Shown one piece after another: positions 6,716 through 15,529 of a stretch of 64,000 nucleotides of DNA (position 1 is its first letter; the number at the start of each line of letters is the position of its first letter). The position numbers and the translations under genes were made by a program. The notes below the pieces were generated by a model. It ran no database searches and was not told where the DNA came from. It worked only from the letters and a program-made list of their open reading frames with translations. Source of the stretch: an uncultured Bifidobacteriaceae bacterium (GTDB taxonomy: Bacteria; Actinomycetota; Actinomycetes; Actinomycetales; Bifidobacteriaceae); assembly GCA_947253155.1 (NCBI GenBank), contig CAMXYK010000004.1:1-64000 (forward strand), given 5' to 3'.

Positions 6716-8962
6716 TCACTTCTGCGTATTTTCGCCGCGCATAACTGCTGTCATAGAAAGCACTCGTGGCGACTTAAATACTTCATCAGTGTGGACTACG
6801 CGACCATCTGCATCAGCAAGAGGAATACGCCAATTTGGATACTCCGTACTAGTGCCAGGCTGATTCTGAGCGCGACGCTCGCCAACAGCATCAACCAAAG
6901 CAACCTGCAACAGCAACGATGGGGAAGTGCGCATAATTGCATGCATAGCTTCCACGATCTCTTGCACGTGGCCTTCTACGTCCTCTGCAGCCTCTTTGCT
7001 AATCCAGCCGCCGTCAAGAAGCATCTTCATCATAGCGTTACGTTCTGCTGTAGCTGCCTCTTGGAACGTTTCTACAGAATCCGTAAGCAAGTGAAGCTGC
7101 TCGCGAATCTTCACATGCTCAAACGCAAGATAGCCTGCTGTAGGCGGCATATCGTGCGTTGTAACAGATGCAAGCGCGTACTCGCGGTAAGTAGAAGGAT
7201 CAGCAAATATAACCTGTTTCTTTCCGGCCTTCTTAGTTGCAGCTTCGGCTTCATCGTCGTGAATGAACCACTCAACAACAGTGCCAAGCACGCCGTGAGA
7301 AGAAAGCACCTTAGAAACATATTTCGGCACAGTTCCCAAATCTTCGCCAATAACTACACCACCTGCGCGAGTTGCTTCAATAGTAAGCACTGCAAGCATT
7401 GCGTCTACGTTGTAATACACGTACGCGCCGTTTCTTGCACTCTGACCTTGAGGAATCCACCACAAGCGGAAAAGACCAAGCACATGGTCAATTCGCGCGG
7501 CTCCTGCATGCAAGAACACGTTATGAACCATATCTCGGTAGGCAATATAGCCGGTTTCGTCCAAGTAATTCGGGTCGAATGGAGGCTGACCCCAATCCTG
7601 ACCCTGCTGATTGTAGAAATCAGGAGGAGCGCCAACGCTTACGCCATTAGCGAATCGTTCCGGGCTCCACCAAACGTCAGCACCGTAACCATGCACGCCA
7701 ACAGCCATATCCTGCATAAGGCCAATCGCCATTCCTGCAGCCTTAGCTTCAGCATGAGCTGCAGCAACCTGCTCGTCCGCAATCCACTGCAACCAGCGAT
7801 GGAACTCAAACAAGTCAGAATGTTCTCTCTTAAGACGCTCAATTTGCGGAGTGCCTTTGCCCGTGGTATCAAACCACAAGTTCTCGCCCCAAGGAGCGCC
7901 CCAAACTTCAAACGCAACGCACCAAGTTGCAAAAGCATCAAGATCTTCGCCAGAACGACGCTTAAACTCAGCAAACTCGTGCTCGCGTTCCGCCGAACGA
8001 GGCTGCTTGAAAATAATGCGCAACGCAGGCAACTTAGCATCCCAAGCTGCGTTAATATCCATAGGATTTGGATTGTTATTTTGATGCGCAATAGATTCGT
8101 GCAATTGCTCGACTTTAGCAAGATCTTCGCCGCTTAATTCAGCATATTCTGGAATATCTTGCGGACGAATATACGTAACATTTAAGAACCTACGAGATTC
8201 AGGCAAGTAAGGCGAAGGCTCAAGAGGCGTTACTGGAGCGCATGCGTGAATTGGATTAATCAGCATAAAATCTGCCTTACCAATTTCGCCGGCATCCTTA
8301 AGCAAACGACGCAAATCGCCATAATCGCCGATTCCCCAAGAATCCTTCGAACGCACAGAATACATTTGCGTCATAAAGCCCCAACGATGCTGCTTCTTTA
8401 CGCTTTCTGGAAGTGGAATGCGTGCAGGCGCTGCAATTAAAGTAACGTCTGCATGTTGCGAAATTTCGCCGTTTTTGTTTGTTACTTGCGCATGCAAAGT
8501 GTGGTAGCCCATTGGCAAATCATCAGGAAGCTCAGTGTAAAGATCACCATCTTCCTCGGTTAAAACATCACCTAATTCGCCTTCGTAGTCGGTACCGTCT
8601 TCAAGCGTAATCGAAAGTTTAATATCTTCCGGTTTAGCTTCCCCTGCATGAATTGGTACGCAAGTTTTCTTGCCGTTAAACGAAACAACGGTTGGTGGTA
8701 GCAATTCGCTAGCACGTTTCTGCTGAACGCGTTTTAGCGAAACTGCAATACTATCTTGAGTATCTGCAGGCATTCCTAATGCGTCAAGCACTCCAACCAA
8801 TGCTTCATCTGTAATCTCTGTGTAGCTTCCTTGCTGATCAATATAAAAAGTGGCAACGCCACATGCCTTAGCAAGCTTAATAAGCGGACGTGCAAGACGC
8901 TCCGCACTTTCTTCTTCCATAGGCTTCTCAGCATCAGCTTTGCCAGTAGCTGTTGTTGTCAT
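6716..8962 (-). CDS. malQ: 4-alpha-glucanotransferase (amylomaltase)
   Basis: Cytoplasmic GH77 enzyme of 748 residues that transfers alpha-1,4-glucan segments between malto-oligosaccharides and releases glucose. GH77 signatures are visible: a PSPYLPESRRF substrate loop, the nucleophile motif RIDHVLGLFRLWW, the acid/base motif VIGEDLGTVP and the third-acidic-residue motif TTHDMPP. An N-terminal beta-rich region of about 190 residues precedes the barrel, as in the long MalQ form. Start 8962 is chosen over 8998 because AGAAGGAG lies six bases before it. It lies downstream of the pullulanase on the same strand, separated by a strong hairpin. The two together process imported glycogen fragments. 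Confidence 0.95.
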   Translation of the reverse strand: MTTTATGKADAEKPMEEESAERLARPLIKLAKACGVATFYIDQQGSYTEITDEALVGVLDALGMPADTQDSIAVSLKRVQQKRASELLPPTVVSFNGKKTCVPIHAGEAKPEDIKLSITLEDGTDYEGELGDVLTEEDGDLYTELPDDLPMGYHTLHAQVTNKNGEISQHADVTLIAAPARIPLPESVKKQHRWGFMTQMYSVRSKDSWGIGDYGDLRRLLKDAGEIGKADFMLINPIHACAPVTPLEPSPYLPESRRFLNVTYIRPQDIPEYAELSGEDLAKVEQLHESIAHQNNNPNPMDINAAWDAKLPALRIIFKQPRSAEREHEFAEFKRRSGEDLDAFATWCVAFEVWGAPWGENLWFDTTGKGTPQIERLKREHSDLFEFHRWLQWIADEQVAAAHAEAKAAGMAIGLMQDMAVGVHGYGADVWWSPERFANGVSVGAPPDFYNQQGQDWGQPPFDPNYLDETGYIAYRDMVHNVFLHAGAARIDHVLGLFRLWWIPQGQSARNGAYVYYNVDAMLAVLTIEATRAGGVVIGEDLGTVPKYVSKVLSSHGVLGTVVEWFIHDDEAEAATKKAGKKQVIFADPSTYREYALASVTTHDMPPTAGYLAFEHVKIREQLHLLTDSVETFQEAATAERNAMMKMLLDGGWISKEAAEDVEGHVQEIVEAMHAIMRTSPSLLLQVALVDAVGERRAQNQPGTSTEYPNWRIPLADADGRVVHTDEVFKSPRVLSMTAVMRGENTQK

Positions 8963-9090
8963 GGTGCTCCTTCTATCTTGTTGGCACATTTCTAACATCG
9001 TCGTAAGCGTGCCAAACGTGCAACTATGGCGAGAGTGTGCAATTCAATACATCTCTGGACTGAAATACACCCTGTTTGTCAATTATATAA

Positions 9091-9133
9091 ACACCTGATA
9101 TCGTTTGCAAATTAGCGTTGCGATATCAGGTGT
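9091..9133 (-). terminator. Hairpin terminator between pullulanase and malQ
   Basis: Perfect 13-bp stem ACACCTGATATCG/CGATATCAGGTGT (9091-9103, 9121-9133) followed on the minus strand by TTTATATA. It ends the pullulanase transcript, so malQ likely has its own promoter. Confidence 0.75.
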
Positions 9134-9151
9134 AGGTTTTCTAAAGTGCAA

Positions 9152-11158
9152 CTATTTAGTACTAAGTACTACGAAAGTGCGCTTTGGCAAGTGCAAAATA
9201 GTGCTGTTCCCATCTTCAATAGAAACTTCAGAAGACGGCTGCTCGCCAGTCCACTTAGCGAAATAATCACTTGAGTTTAATACGCAATGCCACCCATGAG
9301 ATTTTTCGCTATGGATTAAAGGCAATTCAACAGTTGCGTCTTCGTGATACATAGGATTAGCGCAAACGATAATATTATTTCCAATTCGTGTTGCTAAAAC
9401 AGTGCGATTAGAAGTTGTAAGCTGCTTGCGTTTTCCGTCATATAATGCGCTGTGTTGCGCACGAAGAGCAATAAGATCGCGGTACCATTCAATAAGTGGC
9501 TGGAAGCGTTCGGTGCGAGCCCAATCGAGCTGATTTAGCAAAACGCCACTATTATAAGAATTATCGCAACCATGCTTCGTGCGTCCAAATTCCTCGCCGC
9601 TAAGCATAAACGGAGTGCCAGCGGAGCACAAAATCATGCCTGCTGCAAACATATTCGCATTCATAATATCCGCAACTTGTTGCGTATCTTGAGCAGAAAA
9701 CTCAAGGTCAGTTGCGTTTTCGCGCATAGAAATGCAAAGCTTATCCCACAATGTCAAATCATCATGAGCGGAAGTGTACTGCACAATCTGACCAACTTCC
9801 TTACCTGCAGAAGGAGTATCTCGCCACGCATCCAAAGTTTGGCGGGCAGCGTCACAGCACCAAAACTCGTTGCCGTTAACGTATCCGCGGTCAAGATGAT
9901 TCATCACATTGCCCTTAAGAGAATCGCGTGATTCGTCGCTAAACCAACCAATGCGCTCGTTAAGAGTGTTGCGGCCGTCTTTATCTCCCATCGGCAACTT
10001 TTCGTCAACAGCAGGGTCAGAAGCACCCCAAGGCTCGCCATACATAACAATATCTTTTCCACCAGGAAGCTCATCCAACGCCGCTCGAGCCTGATTCAAA
10101 GTTTCTGTATCCGTCAAACCCATAAGGTCAAAACGGAAGCCGTCAATATGGTAACAGCGCGCCCAATGAAGCAAAGATTCAATAATAAACCTACGGAACA
10201 TAGGGTGTTCGGAAGCCATTTCGTTGCCGCATCCAGAGCCGTTAGCAAAAGAGCCGTCTGCATTACGCCTGCAGAAGTATCCTGGAGCCATAAGCTCAAA
10301 AGCATTCTCCGCAGACCTGTACATGTGGTTATACACAACGTCCATAATTACGCGCTGGCCGTTGGCATGAAGAGCCGCGATCATTGCTTTGCACTCGCGA
10401 ATTCGAGCAGTGCCATCGTAAGGATTGCTAGAATACGCGCCTTCAGGAACGTTATAAGCGTGAGGATCGTAACCCCAGTTATACAAAGAATCTAATTCTT
10501 CTTCAGAAGCACCATTTTTGCGAGCTGCATCGATAGCAGATTCGTCAACTGTTGCAAAATCGTAAATAGGTTCCAATTGCACGTGAGTAACGCCAAGCTG
10601 CTTCAAATAATCCAAGCCTGTAGGAAGAGCAGAAGCGGAAGCATTTTCACTCTGCAAAGTTGTGTGCTCGTCCGTAAAAGCAAGATACTGTCCGCGATGC
10701 TCCGGCTTAAAACCACCATTAGGGTCGTTGCTAAAATCAGCAACATGCGTTTCCCAAACAACCATTGCGTGGCGCACAAACTTAGGCGACTTATCTTTAT
10801 GCCAGTTAGCAGGGGATACTCGCTCTTCGTCAATAACAAGGCTGCGCTCGCCGTTTACGCCGCTTGCAATACCCCAAGGGTCACATGTGCGATTTACTGT
10901 GCCATCAGCGAAGGTGACGAGATAGTCGTAATACATGCCATCCAAGCGCTTGCGGAAATTGGCTCGCCACGCGCCGTCGCGCAAAGGTTTCATTTCGTGC
11001 GTTTGAGTTGGCTCGCTATTATTGCCTGTTTCAAAAAGACGTAAGGTTACAGCTTGTGCAGTAGGTGCCCATACGGTAAAAGTAGTTGACTTAGTATTTA
11101 AATTAAAACCAAGAGGTCCTTCATACATTGGCCATGTTGCCGAAGATGGATTCGTCAT
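9152..11158 (-). CDS. Type I pullulanase (alpha-1,6 debranching enzyme)
   Basis: GH13 debranching enzyme of 668 residues that hydrolyses alpha-1,6 branches of glycogen, limit dextrins or pullulan. An N-terminal CBM48-like domain (about 11-100, GPLGFNL...FTVWAPTAQ) precedes the catalytic barrel. The type I pullulanase signature YNWGYDP is at 226-232, the nucleophile is Asp344 in GFRFDLMG, the acid/base Glu375 is in MYGEPWG, and the SAHDDLTLWDK motif follows. There is no signal peptide, so it acts in the cytoplasm on imported branched oligosaccharides. AGAAGG lies before the ATG. GlgX isoamylases are the main alternative, but the YNWGYDP motif argues for pullulanase. Confidence 0.9.
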   Translation of the reverse strand: MTNPSSATWPMYEGPLGFNLNTKSTTFTVWAPTAQAVTLRLFETGNNSEPTQTHEMKPLRDGAWRANFRKRLDGMYYDYLVTFADGTVNRTCDPWGIASGVNGERSLVIDEERVSPANWHKDKSPKFVRHAMVVWETHVADFSNDPNGGFKPEHRGQYLAFTDEHTTLQSENASASALPTGLDYLKQLGVTHVQLEPIYDFATVDESAIDAARKNGASEEELDSLYNWGYDPHAYNVPEGAYSSNPYDGTARIRECKAMIAALHANGQRVIMDVVYNHMYRSAENAFELMAPGYFCRRNADGSFANGSGCGNEMASEHPMFRRFIIESLLHWARCYHIDGFRFDLMGLTDTETLNQARAALDELPGGKDIVMYGEPWGASDPAVDEKLPMGDKDGRNTLNERIGWFSDESRDSLKGNVMNHLDRGYVNGNEFWCCDAARQTLDAWRDTPSAGKEVGQIVQYTSAHDDLTLWDKLCISMRENATDLEFSAQDTQQVADIMNANMFAAGMILCSAGTPFMLSGEEFGRTKHGCDNSYNSGVLLNQLDWARTERFQPLIEWYRDLIALRAQHSALYDGKRKQLTTSNRTVLATRIGNNIIVCANPMYHEDATVELPLIHSEKSHGWHCVLNSSDYFAKWTGEQPSSEVSIEDGNSTILHLPKRTFVVLSTK

Positions 11159-11490
11159 GTGGTTTAGCCTTCTTTTTGTACTTGTAAGTATTCTTATATT
11201 CTATAAGTTTCTAGTATGTTTACTGATTGTAATATATGAAGCTAATTTTAAATTTTATATTTTAATTATTATTCTTTTATTTAAGTATTTGTTGAGCACT
11301 ATTTGGCTGAATACGGTAGGGTTTTTAAACCAGTATCGTGTTGAGTCAAACTGCGAGCAAGTCGTGAGCAAGATTTTAAATTATTTACTAATTGCGCGGT
11401 ATTAGTATCTTTATTTGCAATATTTTTGCGCTATTATTTTGCTTTATTTTTTAGCTTGCTTTAGATTACTTTCGTTAATTTGCGAATAAA
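11159..11490. other. AT-rich gap without genes
   Basis: Strongly AT-rich, no plausible coding sequence or RNA gene seen. It must hold the pullulanase promoter (minus strand), but I could not pick a convincing -35/-10 pair. Confidence 0.7.
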
Positions 11491-11526
11491 GAAAGCCGAA
11501 ACGCTCGAAAGCGCCTCGGCCTTCTT
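11491..11526 (-). terminator. Terminator after the maltodextrin ABC operon
   Basis: GC-rich hairpin with GAAGGCCGAGGCGC pairing imperfectly with GCGTTTCGGCTTTC on the minus strand, followed by a short T-run, 19 bases after the last permease stop. Confidence 0.75.
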
Positions 11527-11544
11527 TAATTTTATCTGTTATTA

Positions 11545-12468
11545 TCAGCCCTTAACGGAGCCAGACATGGACTCCTCGTAGAAGCGCTGCATAATAATGA
11601 ACAGGATTGCGATAGGAATCGAAACGCACACAGCGCCCGCGCAGAATCGTGCGAACCAGTTGCTAATGAATTCCCTATCGAGCATCTTCCACAAGCCCAA
11701 AGCAACAGTGTAGTTGTCTTGGCTGTTGGCAATCGTCTTAACCATAACGAAGTCAAGCCATGGACCCAAGAAGCTCGTAATTGCCTGGAACACAATCATA
11801 GGCTTGCAGATTGGGAGGATAATCTTGTAGAACACCTGCCAAGTAGTGCAGCCATCCAAGTAAGCAGCTTCATCCAAAGACTTTGGAATAGTATCCATGT
11901 AGCCCTTCATAACGTAGAAGCCGGCGCCGCTACCTGCGGAGTAGACGATAATAAGTGCGATTAGAACAACCGAACCATTCGTCAAACCGAGAGCCTTCAA
12001 AATGAAGTAGATAGCGATAACAGCCATGATGCCTGGGAACATGCCCAAAATCAAAGCAATATTCATGAATGTCTTACGTCCGCGGAAGCGAAGTCGAGAC
12101 ATGCAGAACGACACGGCAAGTACGAAGAACAAGGAAATGATGCACACGAAAATGGACACAATCAAAGTGTTCAAGAACATGCGTGGGAAGTCCAAGGCTT
12201 CGCGCTCAGTGAACAAGCGGATATAGTTATTGAACGAATACTCTGTTGGGAAGAATGTCTTTTGGAATGGAGATTCGTTCTTGTTGAAGCTTTCCAAGAA
12301 AACCCAAACGATTGGAATCAACCAAATAATCGACAAAACAGCTAAGAATAAGTGAGAGAATACGTCTCCGATTATTCTTCTTACGCGTTGATCTTTGAAC
12401 AGAGAAACACTACGAGTGCTATGTACAACAACTTCTTCGTTTTTCATAGCGGTATTTTTATTACTCAC
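11545..12468 (-). CDS. Maltodextrin-type ABC permease (MalG-like)
   Basis: Membrane permease subunit of 307 residues with six hydrophobic segments. The EAA loop reads DEAAYLDGCTTWQVFYKIIL, and the C-terminus SMSGSVKG is characteristic of MalG-type subunits. Its start overlaps the stop of the upstream MalF-like gene by four bases (12465-12468), implying coupling and equal dosage. It is the third gene after the binding protein and the MalF-like permease. No ATPase is encoded here, so a shared MsmK/MalK-type ATPase is expected elsewhere. Confidence 0.93.
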   Translation of the reverse strand: MSNKNTAMKNEEVVVHSTRSVSLFKDQRVRRIIGDVFSHLFLAVLSIIWLIPIVWVFLESFNKNESPFQKTFFPTEYSFNNYIRLFTEREALDFPRMFLNTLIVSIFVCIISLFFVLAVSFCMSRLRFRGRKTFMNIALILGMFPGIMAVIAIYFILKALGLTNGSVVLIALIIVYSAGSGAGFYVMKGYMDTIPKSLDEAAYLDGCTTWQVFYKIILPICKPMIVFQAITSFLGPWLDFVMVKTIANSQDNYTVALGLWKMLDREFISNWFARFCAGAVCVSIPIAILFIIMQRFYEESMSGSVKG

Positions 12469-13862
12469 CGGAATCCCTCCTCGTTCTTATAAGATCCAGA
12501 GTTGCGATACGTAACAAGTGCTACGACGGCAAGAACAATGAATGTCATAATACCGATAACAGCACCGATGTTGTAGTCTCCGCGATCCACTGTCAACTTG
12601 TAGAGCCAAGTAATAAGCAAATCTGTCTTACCTGCGGAAGAATCAAGTGGCGTTGGTTCGCCGCCAGACAAGAGGTAAATAACGTTGAAGTTATTGATGT
12701 TACCAGTGAAGGTGGTAATCAAGTATGGAGTCATCACGAAGATAATGTACGGCATTGTGACGTTCATGAAGCGCTGCCACCAAGTTGCACCATCAAGTTC
12801 TGCAGCTTCGTAAAGCTCTGCAGGAACGTTTTGCAAAATACCTGTAATCTGCATGATTGTGAACGGAATACCAACCCAAAGGTTAATAAGAATAACTGTT
12901 ACGCGAGCCCAAGTTACATCTTGGAAGAATGGAAGAGGTTGAGTAATCCAATGATTTTCCAGAAGAATGCTGTTAATAGCACCATTTCGCTGGAGCATGT
13001 TGTTCATAACAAGCAAAGACACGAACTGTGGAACTGCAATTGTAAGCGAGAAGCATGTGCGCCACAAACCCTTAAGACGGGTGGACTTGCGGTTAATAAT
13101 CATTGCAATGAACATACCGAAGAAGAAGTTAAGGAATGTTGCAAAGAATGCCCACACAAGAGTCCAAACCAAAACGTCGAAGAATGTGCCTGCGTTAATG
13201 GAGCTCTTAGAGTTACCAATTGCGAAGAAGTTGTTCAATCCGGTCCAAGTGAACAGAACTGGATGGTTCCTGTCGTAGCTGGTGAATGCCATAGAAATCA
13301 TGAAGATTAATGGCAAAATAGTAAAGAGGACGATGCCAGCGGTTGGAAGTGTCATCAAACCAACGTGTGCTTTGCTGTCGAGCAAAGACGAAGCATCTTT
13401 AATGAAGTTTGCTGGCTTTTGGCCGTTTGCTGTAATAACTTGTGCTTTATAAGCGCTACGAAGAGCAAGCGTTGCTAAATAAATGAGCACAATAATTGCG
13501 GCAATAGACATAACGCCGTACAGCAAAATTTCAACGGAATTATCACCAGCGGTATAATGCCAGAAACCGTTTATCTTAACCTTACCTTGCTTTACTGTGC
13601 CAAGCGTAAGAATCTTTGGAAGGTATTCTGAACCGGTTGTGAATAAGAATCCTAAAAGAACAACTTCACACAGCAGGAACAAAATGCCTTTAGTGAATTG
13701 TTTGCGAACAAAAGTGCCGAAGCCGAAGATAATAATGGAAATCCACGAAAGAATGTCTGCGTGCTCTGCAGCCTCTTTCAGTGAATATGGCGAAGGAGCA
13801 AAGCGTTCTACAACTGACGTCTTCTGGCGCCTTTGTCGCTTTGTGGATGTCGTGCCAGTCAT
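12465..13862 (-). CDS. Maltodextrin-type ABC permease (MalF-like, long N-terminus)
   Basis: Permease subunit of 465 residues, longer than the 284-residue subunit at 1385. The extra N-terminal 150 residues add about three hydrophobic segments (ILSWISIIIFGFGTF, GILFLLCEVVLLGFLF, IAAIIVLIYLATLAL), as seen in MalF proteins. The EAA loop reads EAAELDGATWWQRFMNVTMP. A GAAAGG lies before the ATG. It pairs with the overlapping MalG-like subunit and the lipoprotein at 14037 to import malto-oligosaccharides (family inference, supported by neighbouring pullulanase, MalQ and glucosidases). Confidence 0.93.
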   Translation of the reverse strand: MTGTTSTKRQRRQKTSVVERFAPSPYSLKEAAEHADILSWISIIIFGFGTFVRKQFTKGILFLLCEVVLLGFLFTTGSEYLPKILTLGTVKQGKVKINGFWHYTAGDNSVEILLYGVMSIAAIIVLIYLATLALRSAYKAQVITANGQKPANFIKDASSLLDSKAHVGLMTLPTAGIVLFTILPLIFMISMAFTSYDRNHPVLFTWTGLNNFFAIGNSKSSINAGTFFDVLVWTLVWAFFATFLNFFFGMFIAMIINRKSTRLKGLWRTCFSLTIAVPQFVSLLVMNNMLQRNGAINSILLENHWITQPLPFFQDVTWARVTVILINLWVGIPFTIMQITGILQNVPAELYEAAELDGATWWQRFMNVTMPYIIFVMTPYLITTFTGNINNFNVIYLLSGGEPTPLDSSAGKTDLLITWLYKLTVDRGDYNIGAVIGIMTFIVLAVVALVTYRNSGSYKNEEGFR

Positions 13863-13912
13863 GACATACCTTTCATATAAACAGTGAGTGCTTTAGAGAA
13901 GTATATATAAAC

Positions 13913-13958
13913 AACACGCCCCGGCCCCTTTTCACTATAGTGGGGACTGGGGCGTGTT
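13913..13958 (-). terminator. Intra-operon hairpin between binding protein and permeases
   Basis: Strong stem AACACGCCCC/GGGGCGTGTT (13913-13922, 13949-13958) with a further GC-rich internal helix, between the solute-binding protein stop and the MalF-like start. Such partial terminators allow excess binding protein over permease; only a short T-rich stretch follows. Confidence 0.75.
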
Positions 13959-14036
13959 ATTTGCAAACGCATAAGCTACTTGTAATTTTCACTTATACAT
14001 TTCATATAAATTTATTTAGTTAGCATAAGTAAATGC

Positions 14037-15269
14037 TTACTTTACAGCTCCCGCCAAACCCTTAGCAAAGTCAGCGGTCTTGTCTGCAGCGTTTCCGTCC
14101 TTAACTTCGTGGTTTACGATTGCCTTACCGAAGTTGCTCATTGGATCCCAGAAGCTACCCATCTCTGGGATTGCTGGCTGCAAGACAGAAGTCTTAGCGA
14201 TGGTTTCCATCTGAGCAACAGCAGCTGGATCAGACTTTACGCTGTCGGCAAGAGACTTGTCGGAAGGAATAACGCCCTGCTTCTCGTAAGCAATCTGCTG
14301 GGACTTCTTGGAGCCCAAGAATGCAGCGAACTTAGCAGCCATCTCTGGGTGCTTGGAGTTAGGGTTGTAAGCAACAGCCTTAGAACCAGCGAAGGACTTC
14401 ATCTGATGTTCGCCGGACTCGGTCTTGAAGGTTGGAAGAGCAGCAGCAGCGTAGTTGTCGCCCAAAATCTGCTTTACGTTTGCAGCATCCCAAGAACCGG
14501 AGAAGTAAGCGTCAACCTTGCCACTCTTGAGGCCGTTCAAGCCAGCGCTGTTGCCATCAAGCACGAAGTTCTTGTTATCAAAAAGCTTTACGATGTACTT
14601 GGTGATTTCAGCAGCCTTGTCGCCGAGCTTCATGCCAGCCTTAGCATCGTTGCCCTTCTCGCCGAAGAGAGTCATGTTGCCATCGAGGTAGAAGCCTGGG
14701 AGGTACCAAGCGTTGCTAAGATCGAATGCAACCTTGCCCTTTTCGAGCATCTTGTCGAGGGACTTGACGTCGTCAGCAGCAAACTTGGACTTGTTGTAGT
14801 ACATGAACCAAGTGTTGCCGGTGTAAGGAACGCCGTACATCTTGCCGTCCTGAGCGGTAACAGAATTAATCAAAGTATCTTCGTTCTGTTCCTTGACCTG
14901 CTTTGCAGCATCATCGCTCAACTCGCCGATTGCGCCAGCCTTGACCAAATCGCCAAGCTGATCGTTAGGGAAGAGGTAAACGTCAGCAGCAGCCTTTGCA
15001 TCCTTCTTTACAGACTCAGCAGCTTTTGGTGGCTCAACAACAGTGTTCTTGAACTTAACGTTTGGGTTAGCCTTCTGGAATTCCTTCTCAACGGTGTCAA
15101 CCCAGCCGCCTGCCTTCTGATCTTCAGAAGCAGACCAAACAGTAAGCTGAACAGGGCCGGATTCAGTGGCCTTCTTATCGCTAGTGGCAGTGCTTGAACC
15201 GCAAGCTGCAAATCCAAACAAAGTAGCAACTGCAAGACCTGCACCCAGCATCTTCTTAATATTCGTCAT
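14037..15269 (-). CDS. Maltodextrin-binding lipoprotein (MalE-like)
   Basis: Extracellular solute-binding protein, 410 residues. The signal peptide ends in a lipobox (FAAC) with the lipidated Cys23, followed by a Ser/Thr-rich linker. The mature part is a family 1 binding protein: the LTVWSASEDQ start, then PNVKFKNTVVE, then GVPYTGNTWFMYYNKS, match MalE-like proteins. AGGAGGT lies six bases before the ATG. It is the first gene of the importer operon and is followed by a hairpin that probably lowers permease expression. A short hairpin (ATGCCA/TGGCAT, 15287-15304) sits in the 5' leader, just upstream of the ribosome-binding site. Confidence 0.93.
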   Translation of the reverse strand: MTNIKKMLGAGLAVATLFGFAACGSSTATSDKKATESGPVQLTVWSASEDQKAGGWVDTVEKEFQKANPNVKFKNTVVEPPKAAESVKKDAKAAADVYLFPNDQLGDLVKAGAIGELSDDAAKQVKEQNEDTLINSVTAQDGKMYGVPYTGNTWFMYYNKSKFAADDVKSLDKMLEKGKVAFDLSNAWYLPGFYLDGNMTLFGEKGNDAKAGMKLGDKAAEITKYIVKLFDNKNFVLDGNSAGLNGLKSGKVDAYFSGSWDAANVKQILGDNYAAAALPTFKTESGEHQMKSFAGSKAVAYNPNSKHPEMAAKFAAFLGSKKSQQIAYEKQGVIPSDKSLADSVKSDPAAVAQMETIAKTSVLQPAIPEMGSFWDPMSNFGKAIVNHEVKDGNAADKTADFAKGLAGAVK

Positions 15270-15529
15270 CCTTGACCTCCTATATCATGCCAAAAAACTG
15301 GCATATCATTTGGTGGCGTAGTAACGGATTTCGTTGTGGCGCAACATCGCGATTGCTGCGTAGAGCAGCGTCACAAGTCTCACAAATCCGTTCGTAAGCA
15401 ATGTGTAGTATACACGGATATTATGTGGTTTGCAAATGAGTGGCGGGTTAGCGCAAATATTTTTTATAATATAAAATTTCAAGAAGTTGATTGTAAATTA
15501 ATTAACGCAACGTGAGAAGGGCAAAAATA

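Noticed and set aside
6791..8137. 448-codon plus-strand ORF opposite malQ
   Set aside because: Low-quality composition rich in Cys, His and Arg, no recognisable domain; malQ on the minus strand is certain.
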